The position numbers were made by a program, and so were the translations under genes. The notes below the pieces were generated by a model. That model saw only the letters and a program-made list of their open reading frames with translations. It had not been told where the DNA came from and did not search any database. From Clostridiales bacterium UBA2432 (lineage in GTDB: Bacteria > Bacillota > Clostridia > Lachnospirales > Vallitaleaceae), in NCBI GenBank assembly GCA_002342805.1, contig DDQW01000065.1, positions 1 to 29,418 of the forward strand: a stretch of 29,418 nucleotides of DNA, written 5' to 3'. Within the stretch, counting starts at the first letter, position 1. The number at the start of each line of letters is the position of its first letter. Shown here in pieces: positions 1-7,302 of the stretch.

Positions 1-2
1 AT

Positions 3-482
3 GTGCCACTTCGAAATGGAGAGCCAGATTTTTCAGAGCGTCAAGCTGTGGATGTGTATGTCAGTACTTATAACCAGGTGGTCCCCTTTGACGGGACCTT
101 AACATTGGACTCGAATAAACGCACTTTTATTGGTGAAAGCCACTTACGTCCGACCTCAATTGAGGAAGCGGTGAAAAAACGGTCGGTGCAAGAGTGGAAG
201 GGGCGTTTTCATTTGCCCAATATGACCTATTTTTTACCGGAGGGAACGGATATAAGGAAGCTAGGTCATATTGATCTTGACGCCGACCCGTTTTTACACG
301 CCGGATACATTATTGTCGGTTTTGAAATACATGTCTACAAAAAAGGAATACGACAGTATCTCGGATATAAAAACGGATGGACGGAAGAAGGCTTTATAAC
401 AAACCAAGGTTCGCAGACGTATCGCTTAGGAGATGTGTTCATTTACAGTTCAAGCCGACGGGCTAGTCAGACCTATCGCTAG
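3..482 (+). CDS. C-terminal part of an unrecognised protein (5' end outside window)
   Basis: An open frame enters at the left edge and ends at TAG 480-482. A GTG at position 3 is the first possible start codon, but there is no ribosome binding site in view, so I read the gene as truncated by the window edge. The 159 visible residues are soluble-looking and rich in aromatic and beta-prone residues (for example GYIIVGFEIHVYKKG), with no membrane segment and no catalytic motif that I can name. The last lines contain the short word SQTYR twice, 18 residues apart, the second time directly before the stop; at DNA level the two copies are also near-identical. I do not recognise the family and assign no function. 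A strong terminator follows. Confidence 0.6.
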   Translation: MPLRNGEPDFSERQAVDVYVSTYNQVVPFDGTLTLDSNKRTFIGESHLRPTSIEEAVKKRSVQEWKGRFHLPNMTYFLPEGTDIRKLGHIDLDADPFLHAGYIIVGFEIHVYKKGIRQYLGYKNGWTEEGFITNQGSQTYRLGDVFIYSSSRRASQTYR

Positions 483-511
483 AGATTACTAGATAAATAA
501 GTCGTGCAGAG

Positions 512-534
512 GGACGCAAGATATGCGTCCTTTT
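512..534 (+). terminator. Rho-independent terminator after the first gene
   Basis: A perfect 7-bp stem (GGACGCA 512-518 with TGCGTCC 524-530), loop AGATA, followed by TTTT. It separates the truncated gene from the next operon. Confidence 0.85.
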
Positions 535-566
535 GTACGATTTTTTAGGAAAAATTAAGATATATA

Positions 567-575
567 TGTTATACT
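567..575 (+). promoter_or_regulatory. Extended -10 promoter of the 613-6911 operon
   Basis: TG (567-568), one base, then TATACT (570-575): an extended -10 element about 38 bases before the ATG at 613. The -35 region (around 545-552) matches the consensus poorly, which is usual for TGn promoters. Assignment is by eye. Confidence 0.55.
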
Positions 576-612
576 ATAGGGGAGAAATTTGCATCATGAG
601 AGGAGAAATTTT

Positions 613-1098
613 ATGCGTAAATTATACATCAAACAAAAAGTTTTTAAGATTACGGACCATTATCCGGTCACTGATGAAAATCAAAATCCGGTCTATTATG
701 TGGATCAAGACTTTAAACTTATTGGCAATACGGTACATGTCAAAGATGCAGCGGGTAGAGAGATTTTTGTAATTGACAAGGAGATACTCACGTTTTTACC
801 ACGGTATGTTGTGAGTTTTTCAGATGGCCGACAAGTCTCCTTAAAAAGCCGATTCACTTTTTTTAAAAAGCAGATTGATGTGGAATCAGAAGGCCTTCAT
901 CTTGAACTTGATGGGAACTTTTTTGACTTTCATTTTTCCATTTATGAAGGTGGGCGTGAGATTGGATCAATTACACGAGAATTTCTTACATGGGGGGATA
1001 CTTATGTATTGAACATTTTTGACGAATCAAAAGAAGTTTTTGTATTAGCATTAATGATTGCAGTTGATTGTATTAAGGACTCTGAAGAAAAAAATTAG
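613..1098 (+). CDS. LURP-one-related / YxjI-like protein
   Basis: A 161-residue protein that resembles the LURP-one-related (tubby-like, YxjI) family: a short chain of beta strands of the type MRKLYIKQKVFKITD, then alternating strand-turn units containing phrases such as VYYVDQDFKLIG, EIFVIDKE and DGNFFDFHFSIYEGGREIGSI, with a hydrophobic C-terminal helix near residues 140-152. Tubby-like folds of this family often sit at membranes and may bind lipids, but the bacterial members have no settled function. I chose ATG 613 because AGGAG (601-605) lies 7 bases before it; the in-frame TTG at 589 has no such site. It is the first gene of an operon that continues into a diguanylate cyclase 19 bases downstream. 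Confidence 0.75.
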   Translation: MRKLYIKQKVFKITDHYPVTDENQNPVYYVDQDFKLIGNTVHVKDAAGREIFVIDKEILTFLPRYVVSFSDGRQVSLKSRFTFFKKQIDVESEGLHLELDGNFFDFHFSIYEGGREIGSITREFLTWGDTYVLNIFDESKEVFVLALMIAVDCIKDSEEKN

Positions 1099-1117
1099 AA
1101 GAAAAGGATTCGATACT

Positions 1118-2107
1118 ATGAAACCGAAAAGAGAGTTGACGCATCATCTGTTTCATATCATATTACGTTTCGTTTTATTTATAGCTGTCTTTAATATTGT
1201 GACAAATACCCTTATAGGATTTCCTGTTGAAGATAATTGGAAGTGGGTTTTCTTTGCAATTTTAGCAATGATCACTTACTTTTTTACTCGTGAAAAATTA
1301 TCTCTTTTATGGAAAACGGTATTTTTTATTTATATTATTTTTGTTATGTTACCGGTAAGTTTTATTGAATCCGGTGGAACGCAAAATAATGTCATGGGAT
1401 ATGTGTTTCTTCTTGTTATTTGTGTTACATTTTTCTTCTGGGGGCATATACGGATATTTATGATTTGTTCAATCATTATCATGTTTAATGTACTCTTATA
1501 TATTGAATTTCAATTCCCACAAGTGGTGAATTCTTATCCGAGTTCAATTCATTCTATTGACCGCCTTACTCAGACATCGGTCTTATTAATAATGGCCTTT
1601 CTGTTTCTTAAAATTTTTTCGGATACATATGCCAAAGATCGTGAACGACTCAATAAACTGGTTCATTATGATAGTTTAACGGAGCTACTGAATCGACGTT
1701 CTTTTGATGATGAATTGAACAAAGTCTTAGAGCAATCAAATCGGAAAAGTGAATATATTATTTTCTTTGATATCGATTATTTTAAAGAGATTAATGATAC
1801 ACATGGACACCATTATGGAGACGAGGTCTTGCAAGAGATGGCCGATGCGTTAAAGAAAGTTTTTATATATCCGAATATTGTAGCAAGATGGGGTGGCGAC
1901 GAATTTGTGGCTTTGTATCATGGAGATTATGAGACCTTGATTCAAAAGATTGAAAGCTTATATAAAGATATGGATGTGTCTTTTAGCTGTGGCATCACAC
2001 AACTAAAGGACAATGATGTGTCAGCAGATGCTATATTAAAACGTGTGGATGATGCCTTATATACATCTAAAAATAATGGGCGGAATCAATGGACATATCA
2101 AGAGTAG
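1118..2107 (+). CDS. Membrane diguanylate cyclase (GGDEF)
   Basis: Predicted to make cyclic di-GMP from two GTP. The 329-residue protein has about six hydrophobic segments in residues 14-166 and a C-terminal GGDEF domain from about residue 180 (VHYDSLTELLNRRSF, then FFDIDYFKEINDTHGHHYGD). The active-site loop is an intact GGDEF at residues 259-263, preceded by RW. The RxxD inhibitory site expected nine to six residues before it is absent (I and N occupy those positions), so product inhibition through that site is unlikely. The start is ATG 1118, with AAAGG about 10 bases upstream; an upstream in-frame start at 1058 would overlap the previous gene without a ribosome binding site. The membrane part is not a sensor type I can name, so its signal is unknown. 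Confidence 0.9.
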   Translation: MKPKRELTHHLFHIILRFVLFIAVFNIVTNTLIGFPVEDNWKWVFFAILAMITYFFTREKLSLLWKTVFFIYIIFVMLPVSFIESGGTQNNVMGYVFLLVICVTFFFWGHIRIFMICSIIIMFNVLLYIEFQFPQVVNSYPSSIHSIDRLTQTSVLLIMAFLFLKIFSDTYAKDRERLNKLVHYDSLTELLNRRSFDDELNKVLEQSNRKSEYIIFFDIDYFKEINDTHGHHYGDEVLQEMADALKKVFIYPNIVARWGGDEFVALYHGDYETLIQKIESLYKDMDVSFSCGITQLKDNDVSADAILKRVDDALYTSKNNGRNQWTYQE

Positions 2108-2122
2108 AGGAAGGGTTGGAGA

Positions 2123-2911
2123 ATGAATTTAATTGAGATTAAGGGATTAAAGAAATCGTTTGGAGAAAAAGAGGTATTAAAAGGTATTGATTTATCCATT
2201 GGTAAGGGTGAGATCATCGGGTATATCGGACCCAATGGTGCTGGAAAAAGTACCACGGTCAAAATTATGTTAGGACTTATTGAAGAGTTTGAAGGTGACG
2301 TCTATCTTTTTGGTGAAGATATTCGTAAAGCAAGTGCTTCCTATAAACGACACATTGGATATGTACCTGAAGCCGGTGAAATCTATGATACACTGACCGG
2401 GCACGAGTACTTAAGTTTTCTAGGTGAACTCTATTCTTTGAAAAAAGAGCTTATCGAAGCACGTATTGAACGATTGATGATGTTATTTGGTTTGCAAGAG
2501 GTTATGCATTCGCGTATTTCCTCTTATTCAAAAGGCATGCGACAGAAGATTCTTATTATCGCTAGTATCATTCATAACCCGGAGGTCTTGTTTTTAGATG
2601 AACCCATTGCCGGTCTTGATGCAAACAGTGTGATGGTCTTTAAAGAACTTTTGCACCAGTTGGCTAAAAATGGGAAAACCATTTTTTATTCCTCCCATAT
2701 GATGGATGTGGTGGAAAAAATAAGTGACCGAATTGTATTAATCGATCAAGGGATTATTGCTGCGGATGGAAATTTTGATACCTTAAATTCGACCAGTCAA
2801 TATGGCTCCTTAGAAGAACTGTTTAATAAAGTAACAGGTACGGACAATCATGAGGAGATAGCAAAGTCAATTATAGAGACAATAAGTGGGGATGATGTAT
2901 GGAAGAACTAA
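2123..2911 (+). CDS. ABC transporter ATP-binding protein, EcsA-like
   Basis: The ATPase half of an ABC-2 type exporter. The 262 residues contain Walker A GPNGAGKST (36-44), a signature written YSKGMRQ (135-141), Walker B VLFLDE (155-160) and the switch histidine H192. The Q-loop glutamine is replaced by glutamate in GYVPEAGEIYD, a feature shared with EcsA-like ATPases that carry PE at this place. The following gene starts inside this one (13-base overlap) and encodes a large membrane protein, so the two form one transporter. The likely role, by analogy to EcsAB, is export or membrane and protein-processing homeostasis; the substrate cannot be read from sequence. Confidence 0.9.
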   Translation: MNLIEIKGLKKSFGEKEVLKGIDLSIGKGEIIGYIGPNGAGKSTTVKIMLGLIEEFEGDVYLFGEDIRKASASYKRHIGYVPEAGEIYDTLTGHEYLSFLGELYSLKKELIEARIERLMMLFGLQEVMHSRISSYSKGMRQKILIIASIIHNPEVLFLDEPIAGLDANSVMVFKELLHQLAKNGKTIFYSSHMMDVVEKISDRIVLIDQGIIAADGNFDTLNSTSQYGSLEELFNKVTGTDNHEEIAKSIIETISGDDVWKN

Positions 2912-4548
2912 AACGGTTACGCTTGCTAAAACCCTTCAAAGGTGTGTTTGAAAATATGGGGATCGATTATGACGATCTATATCATATTTTGTGGTTAAAA
3001 TTCACCCTTGATAATCGACGCACATCGGTAATGGAGTTAGGAAAACAAACGTCAGAAAAAAAAGAGAAAAAAACCGGGCGTGTCGCCCAACATATTATGT
3101 ATGTTTTTTTTGGTCTTATGCTAATTCCAATTCTATTGATGACAGAGTCCATCTACTTAAGCATGTCTTTATACGCGACACTCGTTTTGTTTTTTCTTTT
3201 ATCGTCAATGATTTCAGATTATTCAACGGTCCTTCTTGATCGACGTGACCAGGTCATGTTTCTTACACGGCCGATTGAGCGAAAAGCTTTGTCCGTGGCG
3301 AGGTTTTTACATATTTTCAGCTATGTCTTGGTCTTACTTTTAGAGCTTGCCCTTCCGTCGGTTCTAGTGATGGGGATTCGCTTTGGTATTATAGCGGGAC
3401 TTGGCTTGTTTATAATGAGTGTGCTTATGAGTTTGTTTTCAGTGGTTCTTACATCATGTATTTATGTATTGCTCCTGCATTTTTTTAATGGTGAAAAGCT
3501 AAAGGACTTTATTAATATATTTCAAGTGCTTTTTACGGTTAGCATTACATTAGGTTATCAAATTGTTCCGCGAATTATGAATATATCAGCGTTGACACAA
3601 GTAGAGTTTTCCATGAAACTATGGCATGTTGTCGTGCCACCTATGTGGTTTGCAGCGCCTTTGGCGATTCTTATTGAGCAAGAGATGCAACCGGCATTAG
3701 TAGCTATGTCCTTTCTAGGTATTGGTGTGCCGACTATATTATTATTTTTTTATGTGCGATGGATTGCGCCAAGATTTGAAGGATATCTAAGTAAAATGAA
3801 TGAATCCGGTGCGGACAAAGATCACGGAAAATCTTTGCGGGAAAATTTGGTATATCGTCTAGCATCCTTTGTGAGTCAAACGGATACAGAACGAGCTTTT
3901 GTATTATTCAGTCGAAAAATCTTGACGAAAGAACGGGAAACGAAGTTGCGCATGTATCCCGGATTAGTTTTTGCTATTGGATTCCCAGTAATTTTTGGTA
4001 TAATGAATCAGTATGGAGGACGTGTTCAAATTCGTGGCAATCAATCGATTTTATTGTATTTTTATATGACACCTATTTTCTTAATAAGTATGCTTGTCAA
4101 TATCAAGTATAGTGAAAGTTATCGAGGTGCATGGATTTATAAGGTAGCACCTTTTAGCAAACAAAATGAAATGATCCGAGGCGTTATAAAAGGATTTGTC
4201 ATAAGTTATGTCTTGCCGATTTATATCTGTATGGGTATTATTTTCTATATTGTATCCGGTCTGATAGGGTTGGTCTATTGGGGTATATTAATTGGCTTGG
4301 CCATGATTTTATTAAGTATCCATATTTTTATGTTGGATACAAAATATCCATTTAGTGAAAAGTTTAATCCGCAAAATCAAAAAGGGAAAACACTCATTTT
4401 ATTTATGCTTTCGTCGTTGATTAGTGGTATATTTGTATTAGCACAAGTTTTTCTTATTAAAGAAAATACAATGTTAATGGTAGCTGCAGGTGGAAGTGTC
4501 TTTGTTGGCTATATTGCATGGAAGCTTGCTTTAAGGAGGAAGATATGA
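2899..4548 (+). CDS. ABC-2 type exporter membrane protein (EcsB-like)
   Basis: A 549-residue polytopic membrane protein that overlaps the preceding ATPase gene by 13 bases and is therefore its obvious permease partner. A soluble N-terminal stretch of about 65 residues, ending in a lysine-rich run (SEKKEKKTGR), is followed by roughly five hydrophobic segments to residue 300, a hydrophilic loop (about 300-350, with KILTKERETKLR) and a second membrane block to the C-terminus. The twin membrane blocks joined by a long cytoplasmic loop suit the large single-chain exporters often paired with EcsA-type ATPases. I see no lipobox or protease motif. The stop (TGA 4546-4548) overlaps the next gene's ATG, so translation is coupled. 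Confidence 0.8.
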   Translation: MEELKRLRLLKPFKGVFENMGIDYDDLYHILWLKFTLDNRRTSVMELGKQTSEKKEKKTGRVAQHIMYVFFGLMLIPILLMTESIYLSMSLYATLVLFFLLSSMISDYSTVLLDRRDQVMFLTRPIERKALSVARFLHIFSYVLVLLLELALPSVLVMGIRFGIIAGLGLFIMSVLMSLFSVVLTSCIYVLLLHFFNGEKLKDFINIFQVLFTVSITLGYQIVPRIMNISALTQVEFSMKLWHVVVPPMWFAAPLAILIEQEMQPALVAMSFLGIGVPTILLFFYVRWIAPRFEGYLSKMNESGADKDHGKSLRENLVYRLASFVSQTDTERAFVLFSRKILTKERETKLRMYPGLVFAIGFPVIFGIMNQYGGRVQIRGNQSILLYFYMTPIFLISMLVNIKYSESYRGAWIYKVAPFSKQNEMIRGVIKGFVISYVLPIYICMGIIFYIVSGLIGLVYWGILIGLAMILLSIHIFMLDTKYPFSEKFNPQNQKGKTLILFMLSSLISGIFVLAQVFLIKENTMLMVAAGGSVFVGYIAWKLALRRKI

Positions 4549-5087
4549 AAATATATACAAAAAACGGAGATAAAGGATATACAAGTAATTTTAAAGGTGA
4601 AAAATTATGGAAGGGAAGTTTATGGATTGAGCTACAAGGCAATATTGACGAGATTAATGCAAATGTTGGCCATTTAAGAAGTTTAAATCAGAGAATTACT
4701 CAACAAGAAGATATTGACCAGCTGCTTGAGTGGATTCAATATTGTCTGTTTAGAATCGGAAGCGATATTTCCCTTCAATTTCAAGTGACCTATATAACGG
4801 ACGAGATGATTGAAAAGCTAGAAAATGCCATTGATACATATACGGAAAAGACAGGTGAACTACATAGTTTTATCCATTTTAATGGAAATGAGGCAGCAAC
4901 CTATGCTCATGTTATTCGTAGTGTAACGAGGCGATGTGAACGCGTTTTTTCAAAAGTACTTCAAGAGATTGACTTTACATTGGACTATCAATATGTGAAT
5001 CGTTTGTCGGATTATTTTTTCCAGTTAGCACGATATCTCAATCATGTTAACGGTAATGCAGAAGAAGTGATGGTGGTTAGAGATTAA
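4545..5087 (+). CDS. PduO-type cob(I)alamin adenosyltransferase-like protein
   Basis: Related to the PduO-type enzymes that transfer adenosyl from ATP to cob(I)alamin. Family features in its 180 residues are the N-terminal TKNGDKGYTSNF (compare TGxGDxGxTS), GNIDEINANVG, the arginine motif RRCERVF and NRLSDYFFQLARYLN. Departures from the family are also visible: the region after TSNF lacks the usual basic and acidic pattern, and the usual F-I-L-P-G-G segment is replaced by FIHFNGN. Activity is therefore likely but not certain. ATG 4545 is chosen over an upstream in-frame ATG at 4518 because AAGGAGG (4533-4539) is ideally placed. The ATG overlaps the preceding stop. No B12-dependent enzyme or B12 riboswitch is nearby. 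Confidence 0.8.
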   Translation: MKIYTKNGDKGYTSNFKGEKLWKGSLWIELQGNIDEINANVGHLRSLNQRITQQEDIDQLLEWIQYCLFRIGSDISLQFQVTYITDEMIEKLENAIDTYTEKTGELHSFIHFNGNEAATYAHVIRSVTRRCERVFSKVLQEIDFTLDYQYVNRLSDYFFQLARYLNHVNGNAEEVMVVRD

Positions 5088-5105
5088 AACAGATGGAGGT
5101 TCTAT

Positions 5106-6911
5106 ATGAATGAAGAAAAGAAAAGAGAGTTAGCCTCTGCAAAGATGCTGGCAAAAAAACTGAAAAAAGCGGAAAAAGAGGCGCGTATTAAGGCAATAAA
5201 AAATCGTAAACCCTTTAAAGGTTTGCAAATTCGTCCAACGGTGTCGTTGTTTGATGAAGCCGGTCGACAAGAACCTGGGGAGAACAACTGGGAGGGATTT
5301 GGGTTTGATATTCATCCCCAAGTTACCATATTTTCTGCAGTGTTTTTAGTGATGTTTATTGCAGGAACACTTTTGTTTCCAGGACAGGCGGAGGAGATTT
5401 TTAGCTCGACATTAGCAGGAATTACAAAGAATGCCGGATGGTTTTTGATTGCTGCAGCAAATATTTTTGTCGTTGCAGCTCTATATTTTGCATTTGGAAG
5501 ATATGGTAATCTGAGAATTGGCGGTGCTGAAGCACAACCGGAGTTCACAAAGTTTGCTTGGTATGCAATGTTACTTAGTGCAGGAATGGGTATTGGCTTA
5601 CTTTTTTGGAGTGTTGCTGAACCGATTTCTCACTTGAACACACCATCACCCATGTTTGGTATGCTAGGGGCAGGGACACCGGAATCAGCCCAAGCAGCAA
5701 TGGCAACGACATTTTTTCATTGGGGAATTCATCCTTGGGCGATTTACTCCATTGTTGCACTAGGATTAGCCTTTTTTGCCTATAATCGTGGATTGCCATT
5801 GACCATACGGTCAATCTTTTATCCCATTATCGGAAATAAGATTTATGGATTTTGGGGTAATTTGATCGATGTATTGTCGGTTTTAGCAACATTAACGGGA
5901 TTAGCGACTTCTCTTGGCTTGGGAGTATCTCAGGTCAATGCCGGGCTGAATCATCTATTTGGTATACAAATTAGCATTCCTATTCAAGTCGCTTTAATTA
6001 TAGGTATTACCGGATTAGCAACGGCTTCCGTGGTTATGGGACTAGATGGTGGGGTGAAACGACTCAGTGAAATCAATATGATTTTGGCAGGAGTCTTCTT
6101 AGTCTTTATTTTGATTGCAGGACCGACCGTATATATCATGAGTGGTTTTACACAGAATATCGGTTACTACATTTCGAATTTTATTGAAATGAGCTTATGG
6201 ACAGAAACCTTTAGAGATACAAACTGGCAAGGTGGATGGACAATATTTTACTGGGCATGGTGGATTTCATGGTCGCCATTTGTAGGTATGTTTATTGCTA
6301 GGATTTCAAAGGGAAGAACCGTTCGTGAATTTGTATTAGGTGTTATGTTGATTCCTTCAATACTATCTTTTTTCTGGATGTCGGTTTTTGGTGGAACGGC
6401 AATATTTCAAGAGACCAACGGGATTGCAGATATTGTCTCGGCGGTAAATATTGATGCGTCGCTTGCCCTTTTTGCTATGGTTGATTCCTTGCCTTTAAGT
6501 AACATCTTATCGGTAATTGGTATTGTCTTGGTAACGGTGTTTTTTGTAACGTCATCGGATTCAGGTTCCTTGGTTGTAGACCACTTGACATCAGGCGGTA
6601 AGTTAGACTCTCCAGTACCCCAACGTGTGTTTTGGGCAGTCATGGAAGGTGTCGTTGCAGCAACACTCCTTATTGGTGGAGGTTTAACTGCCTTACAAAC
6701 GGCCTCAGTTATTACGGGACTTCCATTTGCAGTGATTCTATTAATGATGATCTATTCCCTCAATGCAGGACTTAAACAGGAATTTGAAGTGGAAGAGGTT
6801 GTGCGTAGAAAAGTGCGAGAAGTACGGGAAGATCATATCATCAATGAAGTTATCAACTCGGTTGTTCATGATCATGCACTCATCGACAAAGAAGAAGAGG
6901 AAAAGAAATAA
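5106..6911 (+). CDS. BCCT family transporter (betaine/carnitine/choline type)
   Basis: A 601-residue secondary transporter of the BCCT family, which takes up glycine betaine, choline, carnitine or related trimethylammonium solutes. It has a charged N-terminal tail of about 60 residues (lysine/alanine rich, probably cytoplasmic), twelve hydrophobic segments, and a charged C-terminal tail rich in E, K and V. Diagnostic motifs are GMGIGLLFWSVAEP in the third helix, the family core WWISWSPFVGMFIARISKG around residues 381-400 followed by R-T-V-R-E, and TSSDSGSLVVDHLTSGG. Long charged tails are associated with osmosensing in BetP, so an osmoprotectant role is reasonable, but the substrate is inferred. 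GGAGGT precedes the ATG. It is the last gene of the operon. Confidence 0.93.
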   Translation: MNEEKKRELASAKMLAKKLKKAEKEARIKAIKNRKPFKGLQIRPTVSLFDEAGRQEPGENNWEGFGFDIHPQVTIFSAVFLVMFIAGTLLFPGQAEEIFSSTLAGITKNAGWFLIAAANIFVVAALYFAFGRYGNLRIGGAEAQPEFTKFAWYAMLLSAGMGIGLLFWSVAEPISHLNTPSPMFGMLGAGTPESAQAAMATTFFHWGIHPWAIYSIVALGLAFFAYNRGLPLTIRSIFYPIIGNKIYGFWGNLIDVLSVLATLTGLATSLGLGVSQVNAGLNHLFGIQISIPIQVALIIGITGLATASVVMGLDGGVKRLSEINMILAGVFLVFILIAGPTVYIMSGFTQNIGYYISNFIEMSLWTETFRDTNWQGGWTIFYWAWWISWSPFVGMFIARISKGRTVREFVLGVMLIPSILSFFWMSVFGGTAIFQETNGIADIVSAVNIDASLALFAMVDSLPLSNILSVIGIVLVTVFFVTSSDSGSLVVDHLTSGGKLDSPVPQRVFWAVMEGVVAATLLIGGGLTALQTASVITGLPFAVILLMMIYSLNAGLKQEFEVEEVVRRKVREVREDHIINEVINSVVHDHALIDKEEEEKK

Positions 6912-6922
6912 AAAAAGTGTCA

Positions 6923-6974
6923 AAAAAGGTGTCAGGAACCGTGAACATCTGTTCATGGTTCTTGACACCTTTTT
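6923..6974. terminator. Long bidirectional hairpin terminator
   Basis: A 24-bp stem (6923-6946 with 6951-6974) closed by the 4-base loop ATCT. The arms differ at only two places, both of which give G-U pairs on the plus strand. The stem begins with A-run and ends with T-run, so it can terminate both the plus-strand BCCT gene and the minus-strand DUF1328 gene. The core GGTGTCAGGAACCGTGAAC resembles GGTGTCAGG-type palindromes that recur between genes in many Firmicutes. Confidence 0.9.
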
Positions 6975-6983
6975 AATTTATCT

Positions 6984-7145
6984 TTAAAACAAGGCACTTC
7001 CGAATAAAAGCATCAGTACAAATATGACCAGTGCGATGAAAAAGAGTACCTTTGCGACGGTTTTAGCTGTTGAAGCAACACCTCTAAAGCCAAAAATACC
7101 GGCAATGATTGAAATAATTAAAAATATAAGAGCCCACTTGAGCAT
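6984..7145 (-). CDS. DUF1328-family small membrane protein
   Basis: A 53-residue membrane protein starting MLKWALIFLIISIIAGIFGF, with a central GVASTAKTVAKVLFF and a second hydrophobic helix. This two-helix layout, with a small glycine/alanine loop, is typical of the DUF1328 (YtjA-like) family, whose function is unknown and which is often linked to envelope stress. The chosen ATG (7143-7145) has AGGAGGT 7 bases upstream on the minus strand; the longer reading from 7175 adds ten residues with no ribosome binding site. It faces the BCCT gene across the shared terminator and has its own promoter with a palindrome over the -10 box. Confidence 0.85.
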   Translation of the reverse strand: MLKWALIFLIISIIAGIFGFRGVASTAKTVAKVLFFIALVIFVLMLLFGSALF

Positions 7146-7182
7146 CTCTCCACCTCCTAAAATCAAAAAGACCAAATGAAAA

Positions 7183-7224
7183 CTATTCTTATTTAAGAAT
7201 AGCAGATAAAAAAAATTGCGTCAA
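7183..7224 (-). promoter_or_regulatory. Promoter of the DUF1328 gene with palindrome over the -10
   Basis: On the minus strand, TTGACG (7224-7219), a 17-base spacer ending in TGC, then TATTCT (7201-7196). A perfect 9-bp inverted repeat, CTATTCTTA / TAAGAATAG with a 2-base centre (7183-7202), covers the -10 box and may be an operator. The regulator is unknown. Confidence 0.7.
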
Positions 7225-7258
7225 GTTTATTGTGTTGAACAATAAGTTCTATATGATA

Positions 7259-7267
7259 TGGTATAAT
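7259..7267 (+). promoter_or_regulatory. Extended -10 promoter of the 7303-10959 unit
   Basis: TGG followed by TATAAT (7262-7267), a consensus extended -10. The best -35-like word TTGAAC (7235-7240) is 21 bases away, too far for a normal promoter, so recognition probably depends on the TGn element. Confidence 0.6.
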
Positions 7268-7302
7268 AATCCTAGTATATTTAAGAAAGTAAGAGGTAGT
7301 AT

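Noticed and set aside
511..534. GGGACGCAAG resembles part of a c-di-GMP-I (GEMM) riboswitch, tempting beside a cyclase gene.
   Set aside because: The rest of the riboswitch (tetraloop receptor, GTAGGTAGCGGGG-like helix) is missing; the bases form a plain terminator.
2123..2911. Loss of the Q-loop glutamine in the ABC ATPase as a sign of an inactive protein.
   Set aside because: The PE replacement is a known trait of EcsA-like ATPases, and all other catalytic motifs are intact.
7235..7267. TTGAAC and TATAAT as a standard -35/-10 pair before the gene at 7303.
   Set aside because: The spacer is 21 bases, too long; only the extended -10 is listed.
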